NCBI RefSeq assembly: GCF_003173715.1
Contig: NZ_CP029550.1
Coordinates: forward strand, 6,650,001-6,714,000
Reading direction: 5' to 3'
From: Methylobacterium durans
Lineage (GTDB): Bacteria > Pseudomonadota > Alphaproteobacteria > Rhizobiales > Beijerinckiaceae
DNA length: 64,000 nt
The position numbers and the translations under genes are program-made. Every line of letters begins with the position of its first letter. Within the stretch, counting starts at the first letter, position 1. Positions 51,480-60,208 of this stretch are shown here, piece after piece. Under the pieces are notes generated by a model. That model had not been told where the DNA came from. It made no database searches and saw only the letters and a list, made by a program, of their open reading frames with translations.

Positions 51480-52658
51480 TCAGCCCCCGTAGCTGATCCG
51501 GTAGATGATCCCGTGCTGGTCGTCGCCGAGATAGAGGCTGCCGTCCTTGGCGACCGCGAGACCGAAGGGGCGGGCGAAGCGGGACCAGCCGCTCGGTCCG
51601 CCCTCGCTGAGGAAGCCGCTCACGAAGGGCTCGACGGATCTCGGCTCGCCGTTCTCGAAGCGCACCCGCAGCACCTCGTAGCCGCTCGGGGGCTTCCGGT
51701 TCCACGAGCCGTGCATCGTGACGAAGGCGTCGCCCCGGTACGCCTTCGGGAACTGGGCGCCGTCGTAGAAGACCATCTGCATGGAGGAGGCGTGCGCCGT
51801 CCAGGTCAGGATCGGGCGCTCGCTCGCCTTGTCCCAATCCGCGAGGCTGCCCTTCGGCGGCTCGCGGTAGAGGTTCTTCATGCCGGCGCCGAAGATGAAG
51901 GGCCAGCCGTATTTCTTGCCGGCCTCGATGCGGTTGAACTCCTCCGGCTGCTCCGCGTCGCCGAGCCAGTCGACGCCGTCGTCCCAGCCGTAGAGGGCCT
52001 TGGTCTGCGGCTGCCAGTCGAAGCCGATCGTGTTGCGCAGGCCCGAGGCGACGATCTCGCGGGCGCTGCCGTCGGGCTTCATCCGCACCATCGTGGCGTT
52101 CTCGGGGTTGCGCTCCTCGCACTCGTTGCAGGTCGAGCCGAGGCTCGCATAGAGCATCCCGTCCGGCCCGAAGCCGATGGTGCGGTTCGGGTGCTGGCCC
52201 GCATCCGGCAGGTCCGCGACGATCTCGGTCTCCGGCCCGAGGGCCCCGTCCTTGTTGAGCGGCGCGGCGTAGATCGCCTTCACGGTGACGTAGAACAGCC
52301 GGCCCTCGTGGAGGGCCAGGCCGTGCACGTCCTTCTTGCGCAGGACGACCTGCGGCTCGCCGGGCTTCGCGGGATCGATCCGCGTGACGGTGCCGGCGTC
52401 GCGGTCGCTGACGTAGAGGGCGCCGTCCGGCGCCACCACGATGACCCGGGGCTTGCCGAGCCCCGTCGCGAACGTATCGATGCGGAATCCCTCCGGCAGC
52501 TTCAGGCCCGCGATGCGCGCCTCCGTCGCCTCGAGCGGCGCCGGCTTCACCACGTGCGCCTCGACGCTCGCCGTGCCCGGGTTCTGGAGGGCCTGGGCGA
52601 GGGCCGCCGGGGCGGCGAGGCAGAGCGTGGCGGACAGGAGGGTGCGGCCGAGCGGCAT
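51480..52658 (-). CDS. PQQ-type sugar/sorbosone dehydrogenase-like protein
   Basis: A 392-residue periplasmic protein: signal MPLGRTLLSATLCLAAPAALA, then a soluble glucose/sorbosone dehydrogenase-type six-bladed propeller: GFRIDTFATGLGKPRVIVVAPDGALYVSDRDAGTVTRID, HGLALHEGRLFYVTVKAIY, HPNRTIGFGPDGMLYASLGSTCNECEERNPENATMVRM, WPFIFGAG and GDAFVTMHGSWNRKPPSGYEVLRVRF. It resembles L-sorbosone dehydrogenase, which uses PQQ; the cofactor here is inferred. The CNECEERNP segment in the fourth blade is characteristic. The start is ATG ending 52658, favoured by the signal peptide over the longer open frame. Convergent with the catalase-like gene. Confidence 0.9.
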   Translation of the reverse strand: MPLGRTLLSATLCLAAPAALAQALQNPGTASVEAHVVKPAPLEATEARIAGLKLPEGFRIDTFATGLGKPRVIVVAPDGALYVSDRDAGTVTRIDPAKPGEPQVVLRKKDVHGLALHEGRLFYVTVKAIYAAPLNKDGALGPETEIVADLPDAGQHPNRTIGFGPDGMLYASLGSTCNECEERNPENATMVRMKPDGSAREIVASGLRNTIGFDWQPQTKALYGWDDGVDWLGDAEQPEEFNRIEAGKKYGWPFIFGAGMKNLYREPPKGSLADWDKASERPILTWTAHASSMQMVFYDGAQFPKAYRGDAFVTMHGSWNRKPPSGYEVLRVRFENGEPRSVEPFVSGFLSEGGPSGWSRFARPFGLAVAKDGSLYLGDDQHGIIYRISYGG

Positions 52659-52845
52659 GAGACGGTCCTTGCGGGATCGGGCGGGGCGGGTGCGGGCGGG
52701 AGGGCCGACGGGCAACCGCTCCCGGGGGACCCGGTTCCGGGGCGCGGCCGGGACGCATGAGCGCAGGGCCCGCCGGCCCGGCCCGGCTTGACGGCCCCGG
52801 GCCCGGACGTCCAATGCGCCCGATCCGAACCCGGAGGTCCCTGGG

Positions 52846-53733
52846 ATGCCCCTTCTCGCCCTGCCCTTCCCGGCGATCGATCCGGTGGCCGTCGCCATCG
52901 GGCCGATCACCATCAAGTGGTACGCGCTCGCCTACATCGCCGGTCTCGTCGGGGGCTGGTACTACGCGCGCCGCCTCGTGATGGCCGACCGGCTCTGGGG
53001 CGTGGTGCGCCGCCCGACGCTCAACGAGATCGACGACCTGATCGTCTGGGTGGCGCTCGGCGTCGTGCTCGGCGGCCGCCTCGGCTACGTGCTGTTCTAC
53101 AATCTGCCGATGTATCTCGCGGACCCGATCGAGATCTTCGCGATCCGCAACGGCGGCATGTCCTTCCACGGCGGCTTCCTCGGCGCCATCCTGGCGATGC
53201 TGATCTTCGCCCGGGCGCGCAAGCTCAACGGCTACACGCTCCTCGATCTCGCGGCGGTCACGGTGCCGATCGGCCTGTTCTTCGGGCGCATCGCCAATTT
53301 CGTGAACGGCGAGCTCTGGGGCCGGATCGCGCCCGACTTCCCCTACGCCGTCGTCTTCCCCAGCGGCGGCCCCCTGCCCCGCCACCCGAGCCAGCTCTAC
53401 GAGGCGGCGACGGAGGGGTTCCTCCTCTTCGTGGTGATGGCGCTCTGCGTGCGCCGCTTCGGCTTCCGCAAGCCGGGACTGCTCGGCGGCATCTTCGTCC
53501 TCGGCTACGCGCTTGCCCGGACGTTCTGCGAGTTCTTCCGCGAGCCGGACCGCCAGCTCGGCTACCTGTTCGGCGCCGATCTCGGGCCGCTCGGCGGCGG
53601 CGTCACAATGGGCATGCTGCTGTGCCTGCCGATGGCGCTGGTCGGGCTTGCCTACATCGTGCTCGCGGCCCGCGGCCACACCCGCCCGCGCCGCCCGGTC
53701 GAGGAGGCCGGCGACGTCCCGGTGAAGGCGTGA
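52846..53733 (+). CDS. lgt: Prolipoprotein diacylglyceryl transferase
   Basis: A 295-residue integral membrane enzyme transferring diacylglycerol from phosphatidylglycerol to the lipobox Cys of lipoproteins. Signature parts: [66 protein letters not shown] (the HGG motif) and [30 protein letters not shown] (the R-I-x-N-F-x-N-x-E-x-x-G-R signature), then [13 protein letters not shown]. About seven membrane helices. Starts at ATG 52846. Its stop overlaps the start of the SAM methyltransferase, the usual alphaproteobacterial order lgt-midA-pgeF. Confidence 0.97.
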   Translation: MPLLALPFPAIDPVAVAIGPITIKWYALAYIAGLVGGWYYARRLVMADRLWGVVRRPTLNEIDDLIVWVALGVVLGGRLGYVLFYNLPMYLADPIEIFAIRNGGMSFHGGFLGAILAMLIFARARKLNGYTLLDLAAVTVPIGLFFGRIANFVNGELWGRIAPDFPYAVVFPSGGPLPRHPSQLYEAATEGFLLFVVMALCVRRFGFRKPGLLGGIFVLGYALARTFCEFFREPDRQLGYLFGADLGPLGGGVTMGMLLCLPMALVGLAYIVLAARGHTRPRRPVEEAGDVPVKA

Positions 53734-54800
53734 GCCCGCTCGCCGAGGAGATCGCCCTGCTGATCCGGCAGACGGGGCCGATCGGCGTCGACCGCTACAT
53801 GAGCCTCTGCCTCGGCCACCCGGTCCATGGCTATTACCGCACCCGCGATCCGCTGGGCGCGCGGGGCGACTTCACTACCGCGCCCGAGATCAGCCAGATG
53901 TTCGGGGAACTGATCGGCCTCTGGATCGCCGCCGTCCGGGGGATGATGGATCCCGCCGCCCGCCCGCTCCTCGTCGAGCTCGGGCCCGGACGGGGAACGC
54001 TGATGGCGGACGCCCTGCGGGCCCTCGGCTCGGTCCTGCCGGACGGGCAGGTCGATCTCCACCTCGTCGAGACGAGCCCTCCCTTGCGCGCCGCCCAGGC
54101 GGCAGCCCTCGCCCGGTTCCGGCCGACCTGGCACGAAGACCCCGCCGATCTGCCGGACGGGCCCGCGATCGTGATCGCCAACGAGTTCTTCGATTGCCTG
54201 CCCGTGCGCCAGTTCGCCCGCACCGAGCGCGGCTGGTGCGAACGCCTCGTCGGGCTCGCGCCGGAGGGCGGGCTCGGCTTCGGCCTCGCGCCCGATCCCG
54301 AGCCCGGCATCCGGGCCGAGGCGCCGCCCGGCGCGCTGATGACGCTGCCCGCCGCCGGCTTGAGCGTGATGCGCGCGCTCGCCGCGCGCTTGGCGCGCGC
54401 GGGCGGGGCCCTGCTCCTCATCGATTACGGGCACGTCGCGCCGGGCTTCGGGGACACGCTCCAGGCGCTCGCCCGCCACCGCTTCGTCGATCCGCTGGCG
54501 GAGCCGGGCGAGGCGGATCTCACCGCCCATGTGGATTTCGCGGCACTGGCCCGCGCGGCGCAGGGCGAGGGCGCGCGCGTGCACGGGCCGGTCACGCAGC
54601 GCGATTTCCTCATGGATCTCGGCCTGCTCGCCCGGGCCGAGCGGCTGACGCGTTCGGCCGATCCGGCGCAGGCCGCCGCGATCGCCACGGCCGTGGCGCG
54701 CCTGACCGATCCGGCCGAGCGCGGGATGGGCCACCTGTTCAAGGTGATGGCGATCGGCAGTCCGGATCTCGCGCAGCTGCCGGGCCTTCCGGCGCGATGA
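53730..54800 (+). CDS. SAM-dependent methyltransferase (MidA/NDUFAF7 family)
   Basis: A 356-residue DUF185 methyltransferase. [46 protein letters not shown] is the family opening; the SAM motif is [35 protein letters not shown] and [46 protein letters not shown] follow. Mitochondrial homologues dimethylate an Arg of complex I subunit NDUFS2; the bacterial substrate is likely NuoD-like but not proven. GTG start (53730) overlaps the lgt stop as GTGA. No nuo genes are in the window. Confidence 0.93.
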   Translation: MSPLAEEIALLIRQTGPIGVDRYMSLCLGHPVHGYYRTRDPLGARGDFTTAPEISQMFGELIGLWIAAVRGMMDPAARPLLVELGPGRGTLMADALRALGSVLPDGQVDLHLVETSPPLRAAQAAALARFRPTWHEDPADLPDGPAIVIANEFFDCLPVRQFARTERGWCERLVGLAPEGGLGFGLAPDPEPGIRAEAPPGALMTLPAAGLSVMRALAARLARAGGALLLIDYGHVAPGFGDTLQALARHRFVDPLAEPGEADLTAHVDFAALARAAQGEGARVHGPVTQRDFLMDLGLLARAERLTRSADPAQAAAIATAVARLTDPAERGMGHLFKVMAIGSPDLAQLPGLPAR

Positions 54801-54813
54801 CGGGCAAAAGGAA

Positions 54814-54833
54814 GGGGCGGCCGAAGCCGCCCC
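54814..54833. terminator. Hairpin terminator after the methyltransferase gene
   Basis: GGGGCGGC (54814-54821), loop CGAA, GCCGCCCC (54826-54833). On the minus strand it is followed by CTTCCTTTTG, so it is a better terminator for the leftward gene at 54891-55097, while also able to stop rightward transcription. Confidence 0.65.
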
Positions 54834-54890
54834 CGATCCCCACCTCCGATTCCCGCCCCGATCTCCGTTCCGGTTTCCGTCCCTGCCCGC

Positions 54891-55097
54891 TCAGCTCTCG
54901 AACGAGGCGAAGCCGTCGGAGGCCGGGGCGCGGACGGGCTGTCCCTGCGGCGCGGGCGGGAGCGGGCCGCCGAGGCCCGTCTTAGAGGCGCGGGCGCGGT
55001 CCGCGCCCTTGTCGAGGGGCGCATGACGCGGGGGGAGTCCCGTCTCGGGGATGGAGGGCCAGATGGGACGGTCGGGCTGGATCTGCTGGGCCATCAT
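54891..55097 (-). CDS. Small hydrophilic protein, unknown
   Basis: A 68-residue protein MMAQQIQPDRPIWPSIPETGLPPRHAPLDKGADRARASKTGLGGPLPPAPQGQPVRAPASDGFASFES, Pro- and Arg-rich without membrane segment or signal; probably disordered. GGAAGGATG upstream of the tandem ATG codons is a fair ribosome binding site, and a terminator follows at 54833-54814, which supports a genuine short gene. Short proteins of this composition are found between lgt/midA and pgeF in relatives, but no function is known to me. Confidence 0.55.
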   Translation of the reverse strand: MMAQQIQPDRPIWPSIPETGLPPRHAPLDKGADRARASKTGLGGPLPPAPQGQPVRAPASDGFASFES

Positions 55098-55353
55098 CCT
55101 TCCTCATGCTGCGTCGCCCGATTGCCCGGGAGACAGCCTGAAAGCGGGAGATGAAGTCGGTTCCGCCGCCCGGGTTCCCGACGCGCGCGTCGATTCGGGA
55201 ACGAGGCCGTGCCGGCACGGGGAAACGCGCGGCCCGCAGAGGGATGCGGCCGCCTTGGGGACATGGCTGGCCCCGCCATCGTCTCGCCCCCGCGGGTGCG
55301 CTATCGAACGCGTTCCAGCGACATGGCCCGCCCGGCCCGACCCGGAGTTCCCG

Positions 55354-56124
55354 ATGTTCCTCGAAGCGCCCGAGCTGAAGCCGTTTCCGACGATCCGCCA
55401 CGCCTTCTTCACCCGCGAGGGCGGCGTCTCCGAGGGCGTCTACGCGTCCCTCAACGGCGGGATCGGGTCGAGCGACCGGCCGGAGCGCGTCTCCGAGAAC
55501 CGGGCCCGGATGTGCGCGCATCTCGGCCTGCCGGAGGGGCGCCTCGTCAGCCTGTATCAGATCCACTCGGCCGACGTGGTCACGGTCGAGGCGCCCTCAC
55601 CTCTCGCCGAGCGACCCAAGGCGGACGCGATGGTCACCCGCGTGCCCGGCCTCGCCCTCGGCATCGCGACCGCGGATTGCGGGCCGATCCTGTTCGCCGA
55701 TCCGGAGAATCGGGTTGTCGGCGCCGCCCATTCCGGCTGGAAGGGCGCGCTGGGCGGCGTCGTCGCTGCGACCGTCACGGCCATGGAGGCGCTCGGAGCC
55801 GAGCGGGGCCGCATCGTCGCCGTGCTCGGCCCCACGATCGCGCAGAACTCCTACGAGGTCGGCCCGGATTTCATCGCGCGCTTCTCCCGCGAGGCTCCCG
55901 GGGGCGAGCGCTTCCTCGCCCCGGGCACGCGGGAGGGCCACGCCCAGTTCGACCTGCCAGGCTTCATCCTGGAGCGGCTGCGGGAGGCCGGGATCGCGCG
56001 GACCGCGTCGGTCGGGCTCTGCACCTACGCCGACCCCGACCGCTTCTACAGCTTCCGCCGGACCACGCATCGGGGCGAGAGCGACTACGGGCGCCTGATT
56101 TCCGCGATCGCTCTCGCACCCTGA
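55354..56124 (+). CDS. pgeF: Multicopper polyphenol oxidase-like / purine nucleoside enzyme (YfiH, PgeF)
   Basis: A 256-residue DUF152 protein: FPTIRHAFFTREGGVSEGVYASLNGGIGSSDRPERVSENRARM, YQIHSADVVTVE, TADCGPILFADPENRVVGAAHSGWKGAL and GPTIAQNSYEVGPDF. The two His and one Cys that make the metal site (H-S-A-D, T-A-D-C-G, A-A-H-S-G-W) are intact. E. coli YfiH/PgeF edits cytoplasmic peptidoglycan precursors, and human FAMIN homologues act on purine nucleosides; older annotation calls it laccase. The start is MFLEAPELK at 55354. It closes the lgt-methyltransferase-pgeF group, separated by the small protein on the other strand. Confidence 0.93.
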   Translation: MFLEAPELKPFPTIRHAFFTREGGVSEGVYASLNGGIGSSDRPERVSENRARMCAHLGLPEGRLVSLYQIHSADVVTVEAPSPLAERPKADAMVTRVPGLALGIATADCGPILFADPENRVVGAAHSGWKGALGGVVAATVTAMEALGAERGRIVAVLGPTIAQNSYEVGPDFIARFSREAPGGERFLAPGTREGHAQFDLPGFILERLREAGIARTASVGLCTYADPDRFYSFRRTTHRGESDYGRLISAIALAP

Positions 56125-56399
56125 ACGGCCACATTTCGCCCGCGGGGGTGCGACAATTTGTCAACCACGTCTGAGCAGAAAAAGCGTGGCCGCAACTGAA
56201 CCTTGGCCATTGGAGCGCGTTTCCGGTTCAAGATGCCAGGGGAAGAATGAGGCGATCATCGCCACAAAGGGGCCGCCTTCGACGCGGTCGGCGTGGTCGC
56301 ACAGCAACAGCATCCCTGGGATCGCTCGCATAAGACGGGGAACTCGTGCCGGAGGACGGGCCGCAAAGGCCGCCGGCACTCACGAGTGAGGACCAGATC

Positions 56400-57311
56400 A
56401 TGAAGGCCATGCTTCGGGGCGCAACCGCCCTCGCCGGAATCGCGCTCGCCGGTTCCGCTCTCGCTGCCGATCTTCCGCGTCGCGCTGCGCCGCCGCCGGT
56501 GTTCGCGCCGGTCCCGGTGTTCACCTGGACGGGCTTCTACGCGGGTTTCAACGCCGGCTACGCGTTCGACACCGGCAACAACCGCAACGGCTTCCTGCAG
56601 ACGGCCGGCAACCCGGTCACCCTGACGGGCGTCGGCGGCGCGCCGGTGACCACCTCGATCCTGCCGGTCGGCAACACCCTGCTCTACCGCTCGGGTGACC
56701 GCGACGGCTTCACCGGCGGTGGCCAGATCGGCTACAACTACCAGTTCACGCCGGGCTCGGGCGTGGTGGTCGGCGTCGAGGCCGACGCCCAGTACCTCGA
56801 TTTCGGCTCGGGCCGGAACAACCGCTTCACCACCACCGCGCCGGTCGGCACGATCAACCCGAACTTCGTTCCGGTGAACGGCACGCTGAGCACGCTCGAC
56901 TTCTTCGGCACGGTGCGCGGCCGCCTCGGCTACGCCTTCGACCGCACGCTGATCTACGGCACCGGCGGCTTCGCCTACGCCTCGGGCGACACCAGCCTGG
57001 GCAACTTCGCCAACGTGGCCCGCGGCAGCGACTTCCTGACCGGCTGGACCGTGGGCGGCGGCATCGAGTACGCGCTGCCGACCGACTCGTTCCTGAACTT
57101 CTTCCGCTCCTCGGCGGTGACGCTGAAGGTCGAAGGTCTGTACGTGAACCTCGATCGCGGCCGGACGGGCGTCAACACCCTGGTGGGCGGCCTCAACACC
57201 GCCGGCGGCCTGGTCCCGGTCTACGACACGCTCGGCTTCGCCGGCCGCAACCGCAACGACGAGTTCGCCGTCGTCCGCGCCGGCCTCAACTACAAGTTCG
57301 GATCCTACTAA
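56400..57311 (+). CDS. Outer membrane beta-barrel protein (Omp25/31-like)
   Basis: A 303-residue protein. Signal MKAMLRGATALAGIALAGSALAADLPRR, a short Pro/Ala linker (RAAPPPVFAPVPVFTWTGFYAGFNAGYAF) and an eight-stranded barrel with alternating patterns, ending in GLNYKFGSY with the C-terminal aromatic for BAM recognition. TWTGFYAGFNAGYAF and FGTVRGRLGYAFDRTLIYGTGGFAYA are the hallmarks of the rhizobial OM porin-like family. It is a structural envelope protein, usually abundant. The codon usage is strongly optimised (few rare codons), which suits high expression. Followed by a strong terminator at 57362-57387. Confidence 0.92.
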   Translation: MKAMLRGATALAGIALAGSALAADLPRRAAPPPVFAPVPVFTWTGFYAGFNAGYAFDTGNNRNGFLQTAGNPVTLTGVGGAPVTTSILPVGNTLLYRSGDRDGFTGGGQIGYNYQFTPGSGVVVGVEADAQYLDFGSGRNNRFTTTAPVGTINPNFVPVNGTLSTLDFFGTVRGRLGYAFDRTLIYGTGGFAYASGDTSLGNFANVARGSDFLTGWTVGGGIEYALPTDSFLNFFRSSAVTLKVEGLYVNLDRGRTGVNTLVGGLNTAGGLVPVYDTLGFAGRNRNDEFAVVRAGLNYKFGSY

Positions 57312-57361
57312 GACCCGGCTGGCCCGATCAGGCGGTCCGCCAGGACCGTCGCCAGCGAGCG

Positions 57362-57387
57362 AGAGCCCGGCCGTGAGGCCGGGCTCT
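57362..57387 (+). terminator. Intrinsic terminator of the outer membrane protein gene
   Basis: AGAGCCCGGCC (57362-57372), loop GTGA, GGCCGGGCTCT (57377-57387), then TTCGCGTTT. 11-bp perfect stem. Confidence 0.85.
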
Positions 57388-57585
57388 TCGCGTTTCCGGG
57401 CACCGCGCGGCCGTGTCTGAGGGGGCGCCGTTTTCATCCCGCCGCGACCGCGAAACGTCCCGCGGCCGAACATCACGGCGAAGTTCGTGCGCGCCCCCCT
57501 GACAAAAGCGCCGCACCCTCCCCATCTCGTCTCCGCCCGCGCGGAGTGCAGTGAGCCTCCCGCTTGCCTGTAGGAGGACGACTCC

Positions 57586-58301
57586 ATGAACAGCGAAGAA
57601 CGCGACGTCATTTCCGGCATCTTCCAGCGCCTGGAGCAGGCTGCGAGCCAGCCCCGCGACGCCGACGCCGAGCGCTTCATCGCCGACAAGATCCGCGCCC
57701 AGCCCTACGCGCCCTACGCCATGGCGCAGCTCATCTACGTTCAGGAAGAGGCGATCAAGAGCCTGAACGAGCAGCTGGAGGAGGCGCGCCGCCAGCAGCA
57801 GGCGCAGCCTCAGGGCGGCGGGGGCGGCTTCCTCTCGAGCATCTTCGGCGGCGGCGGCCAGCGCCAGCCCGAGCCGCAATACCAGCAGCGTCCCGCCGGC
57901 CAGCCTTGGGGAATCAGGGCGGGGGCGGCTACGGCGGCCCGCCGCAGGGCTATCCGCAGCAGCAGGGCTACGGCGGCCAGCAGGGCGGCCCCTGGGCCGG
58001 CCAGCCCCAGGCGCCCGCGCGCGGCGGCGGCTTCCTCGCCACGGCGCTGCCGATGGCGGCGGGCGCGGCGGGCGGCATGCTGCTCGGCAGCGCCCTCTCG
58101 AACGCCTTCGCGGGCGGTCACTCGCAGCTCGGCAGCGCCGCTGCGGCGGGTCTGGGCGCGCCGGCGGGCGGCACCGAGGATTTCGGTGCCCCGCTCGGTG
58201 GCGGCAGCGACGGCGGCTTCCAGGACGCGTCGTTCGACAATGACCCCGGCGGCGATTTCGACGGGGATCTCGGCGGCGGCGACGACAGCGACTGGACCTG
58301 A
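57586..58301 (+). pseudogene. DUF2076 protein, frameshifted
   Basis: The first 109 codons encode MNSEERDVISGIFQRLEQAASQPRDADAERFIADKIRAQPYAPYAMAQLIYVQEEAIKSLNEQLEEARRQQ, the DUF2076 start, up to QRPAGQPWG. The family's Gly/Gln-rich middle and C-terminus (NQGGGGYGGPPQGYPQQQGYGG, then FLATALPMAAGAAGGMLLGSALSNAFAGG and the acidic end DFDGDLGGGDDSDW) then continue in the next frame. One added base near 57909-57912 (TTGGGGAAT) would give an intact 238-residue protein. Members are periplasmic ligand-binding proteins. Both halves keep normal composition, so the break is recent or an artefact in a G run. No EcfG promoter seen upstream. Confidence 0.85.
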
Positions 58302-58325
58302 TCCGTCGCATTCCCGAACGCAGGG

Positions 58326-58358
58326 AGGCCCGGTCCCGCGCTCCGCGGGGCCGGGCCT
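58326..58358. terminator. Hairpin terminator between DUF2076 and L,D-transpeptidase
   Basis: 15-bp stem, 58326-58340 with 58344-58358, one G-U pair, 3-nt loop CTC, followed by TTC. It lies between convergent genes and may serve both. Confidence 0.75.
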
Positions 58359-58371
58359 TCGCGTGTCTGCC

Positions 58372-59181
58372 CTAGAGGACCTCGACTCGGGTGCCGACGC
58401 TCGCGCGCTCGTAGAGGTCGATCACGTCCTCGTTCATCATGCGGATGCAGCCCGAGGAGACCGACTGGCCGATCGTGTGCGGCTCGTTGGTGCCGTGGAT
58501 CCGGTAGAGCGAGGAGCCGAGATAGAGCGCGCGCGCGCCGAGGGGGTTCTCGGGGCCCCCCTCCATGTGGCGCGGCAGGTCCGGCCGACGCCGGATCATC
58601 TCGGCCGGCGGCGTCCAGTCCGGCCATTCCCGCTTCTGGGTGATCGTCTTCAGGCCCGCCCAGGTGAAGCCCGGCCGGCCGACGCCGATCCCGTAGCGGA
58701 TCGCCTGGCCGCCCGGCTGCACGAGGTAGAGGAAGCGCGACGGCGTATCGACGACGATGGTGCCGGGCCGCTGCGGGCCCGGGTAGGGCACAACCTGGCG
58801 GGTGAATTGCGGATCGAGGACCCGGGCGATGCGCGTCTCATCCTGCGCCGGCGGGACGGCCGCGATCCGGGCGGGCTCGGCGTAGCCCGGCGGCACCGGA
58901 TCGCCCGATTGCAGCCTGGGGGCCGAGGCCCCGCCGTAGCCGTAGGCCGCCTGATGCGCCGGCAGCGTCGCCCCGGCGGGGCCGAGGGGGCTCGGTCGCT
59001 CGGCCCGCGGGCGCGGCGTTTCCCCCGTCATCAGGAACTCGATGAAGCCGCCGCCATAGGCGCCGGCCGCCGCCTGCTGCTGGTATCCGCGGCTCTGCGC
59101 CTGCGCGGCTCCGCCGGATCCCACGCCGCATCCCATCGCGGCGAGCGCCGCCGCCACGCACCACGCTTCACGCATCCTCAT
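58372..59181 (-). CDS. L,D-transpeptidase (YkuD family)
   Basis: A 269-residue exported protein: [26 protein letters not shown] signal with a possible lipobox Cys, a Pro/Gly/Gln-rich linker to about residue 115, then the YkuD domain: [76 protein letters not shown] and [28 protein letters not shown]. The catalytic His (IHGTNEP) and Cys (SSGCIRM) are intact. It should form 3-3 peptidoglycan links in the periplasm. Two Met (59181, 59175) are possible starts. It is the closest relative of the protein at 7615-8253 in this window. Confidence 0.93.
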   Translation of the reverse strand: MRMREAWCVAAALAAMGCGVGSGGAAQAQSRGYQQQAAAGAYGGGFIEFLMTGETPRPRAERPSPLGPAGATLPAHQAAYGYGGASAPRLQSGDPVPPGYAEPARIAAVPPAQDETRIARVLDPQFTRQVVPYPGPQRPGTIVVDTPSRFLYLVQPGGQAIRYGIGVGRPGFTWAGLKTITQKREWPDWTPPAEMIRRRPDLPRHMEGGPENPLGARALYLGSSLYRIHGTNEPHTIGQSVSSGCIRMMNEDVIDLYERASVGTRVEVL

Positions 59182-59432
59182 GACCTTCCGTCCGGCGCCT
59201 CATGGCGCGCTACCCCGGGCTCGCCGCAGGGCTCCGCGAAGGTTTGACGCGATGGCCGTGAAACCCGTGAAGGAACGTGGTGAATCGTTCACGCAGACGC
59301 CGTTGTCCGGTCGCGGAATGCCGTCATCCTCAACGCCGCGTAAAAGCGTGACCACGGCCTTTTCCATTCAGCAACTGGCAACCAGTTTCCGGCATTTTCG
59401 CCATCGTCCCTCATGCCGGTTGACCCGAGACG

Positions 59433-60161
59433 ATGACCACCAAGCGCTACCGCATCGAAGACGCTCTCGGTCTCGGCCCCCAGATCCCCGCCGCGGGCGC
59501 GGCCGCGCCCGAGGTGTCGGCCGCGCAGGGCGCGCGCCTCGACGAGATCCTCTCGGCGATCCAGGATCTGCGCCGGGTCACGCAGGCGAGCGCCGGCGAG
59601 ACCATCGACGCCTGCCGGCGGGAGCTGTCCGAGGCGTTCTCGATGCGGGGCGAACTCGACCTGATGAAGGACGCGATCACCCGCACCAAGCAGGAGATCG
59701 CCGCGCTTCACCGCTCGGAGAATACCGGCAAGGGCATGCGCCGCGCCGCCGACGAGCTCGACGCGGTCGTCGAGTCGACGGAGCGCGCCACCACATCGCT
59801 GCTCGGCGCCATCGAGGAGATCGAGACCAACGCCAACATGCTGCGGGCCTCGCTGGGCAAGGCCGGGCAGGACCATGTCGACGTGATCCTGGAGAAGGTC
59901 ATCGTCGCCTACGAGGCCTGCAACTTCCAGGATCTGACCGGGCAGCGCATCAGCAAGATCGTCGGCGTGCTGAAATTCGTCGAGGACCATCTCGACCGGG
60001 TCATCGAGGCCTGGAGCGGCCTCGACAGCTTCCGCGACTTCGCGAGCCTGCAGGAGACCGGCCCGAGCATCGACGACGAATCCTCGCTGCTCAACGGGCC
60101 GAAGCTCGCGGACGACATCGGCCACGTCGACCAGACCGACATCGACGCCCTGTTCGACTGA
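59433..60161 (+). CDS. CheZ-like protein phosphatase
   Basis: A 242-residue, mostly helical protein. A long coiled coil covers residues 30-140 ([34 protein letters not shown] through [28 protein letters not shown]). Then comes the CheZ active-site helix [39 protein letters not shown] with the invariant Asp/Gln (F-Q-D-L-T-G-Q-R-I). The extreme C-terminus [11 protein letters not shown] resembles the acidic CheY-binding peptide of CheZ. It should dephosphorylate CheY-type receivers. No chemotaxis operon is nearby, so the receiver partner is unknown. It starts at ATG 59433. Confidence 0.9.
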   Translation: MTTKRYRIEDALGLGPQIPAAGAAAPEVSAAQGARLDEILSAIQDLRRVTQASAGETIDACRRELSEAFSMRGELDLMKDAITRTKQEIAALHRSENTGKGMRRAADELDAVVESTERATTSLLGAIEEIETNANMLRASLGKAGQDHVDVILEKVIVAYEACNFQDLTGQRISKIVGVLKFVEDHLDRVIEAWSGLDSFRDFASLQETGPSIDDESSLLNGPKLADDIGHVDQTDIDALFD

Positions 60162-60208
60162 CGGAGCCGCCCCTTCCCTCGCGAATCGGCGCGGCTTACA
60201 TCTGCGGC

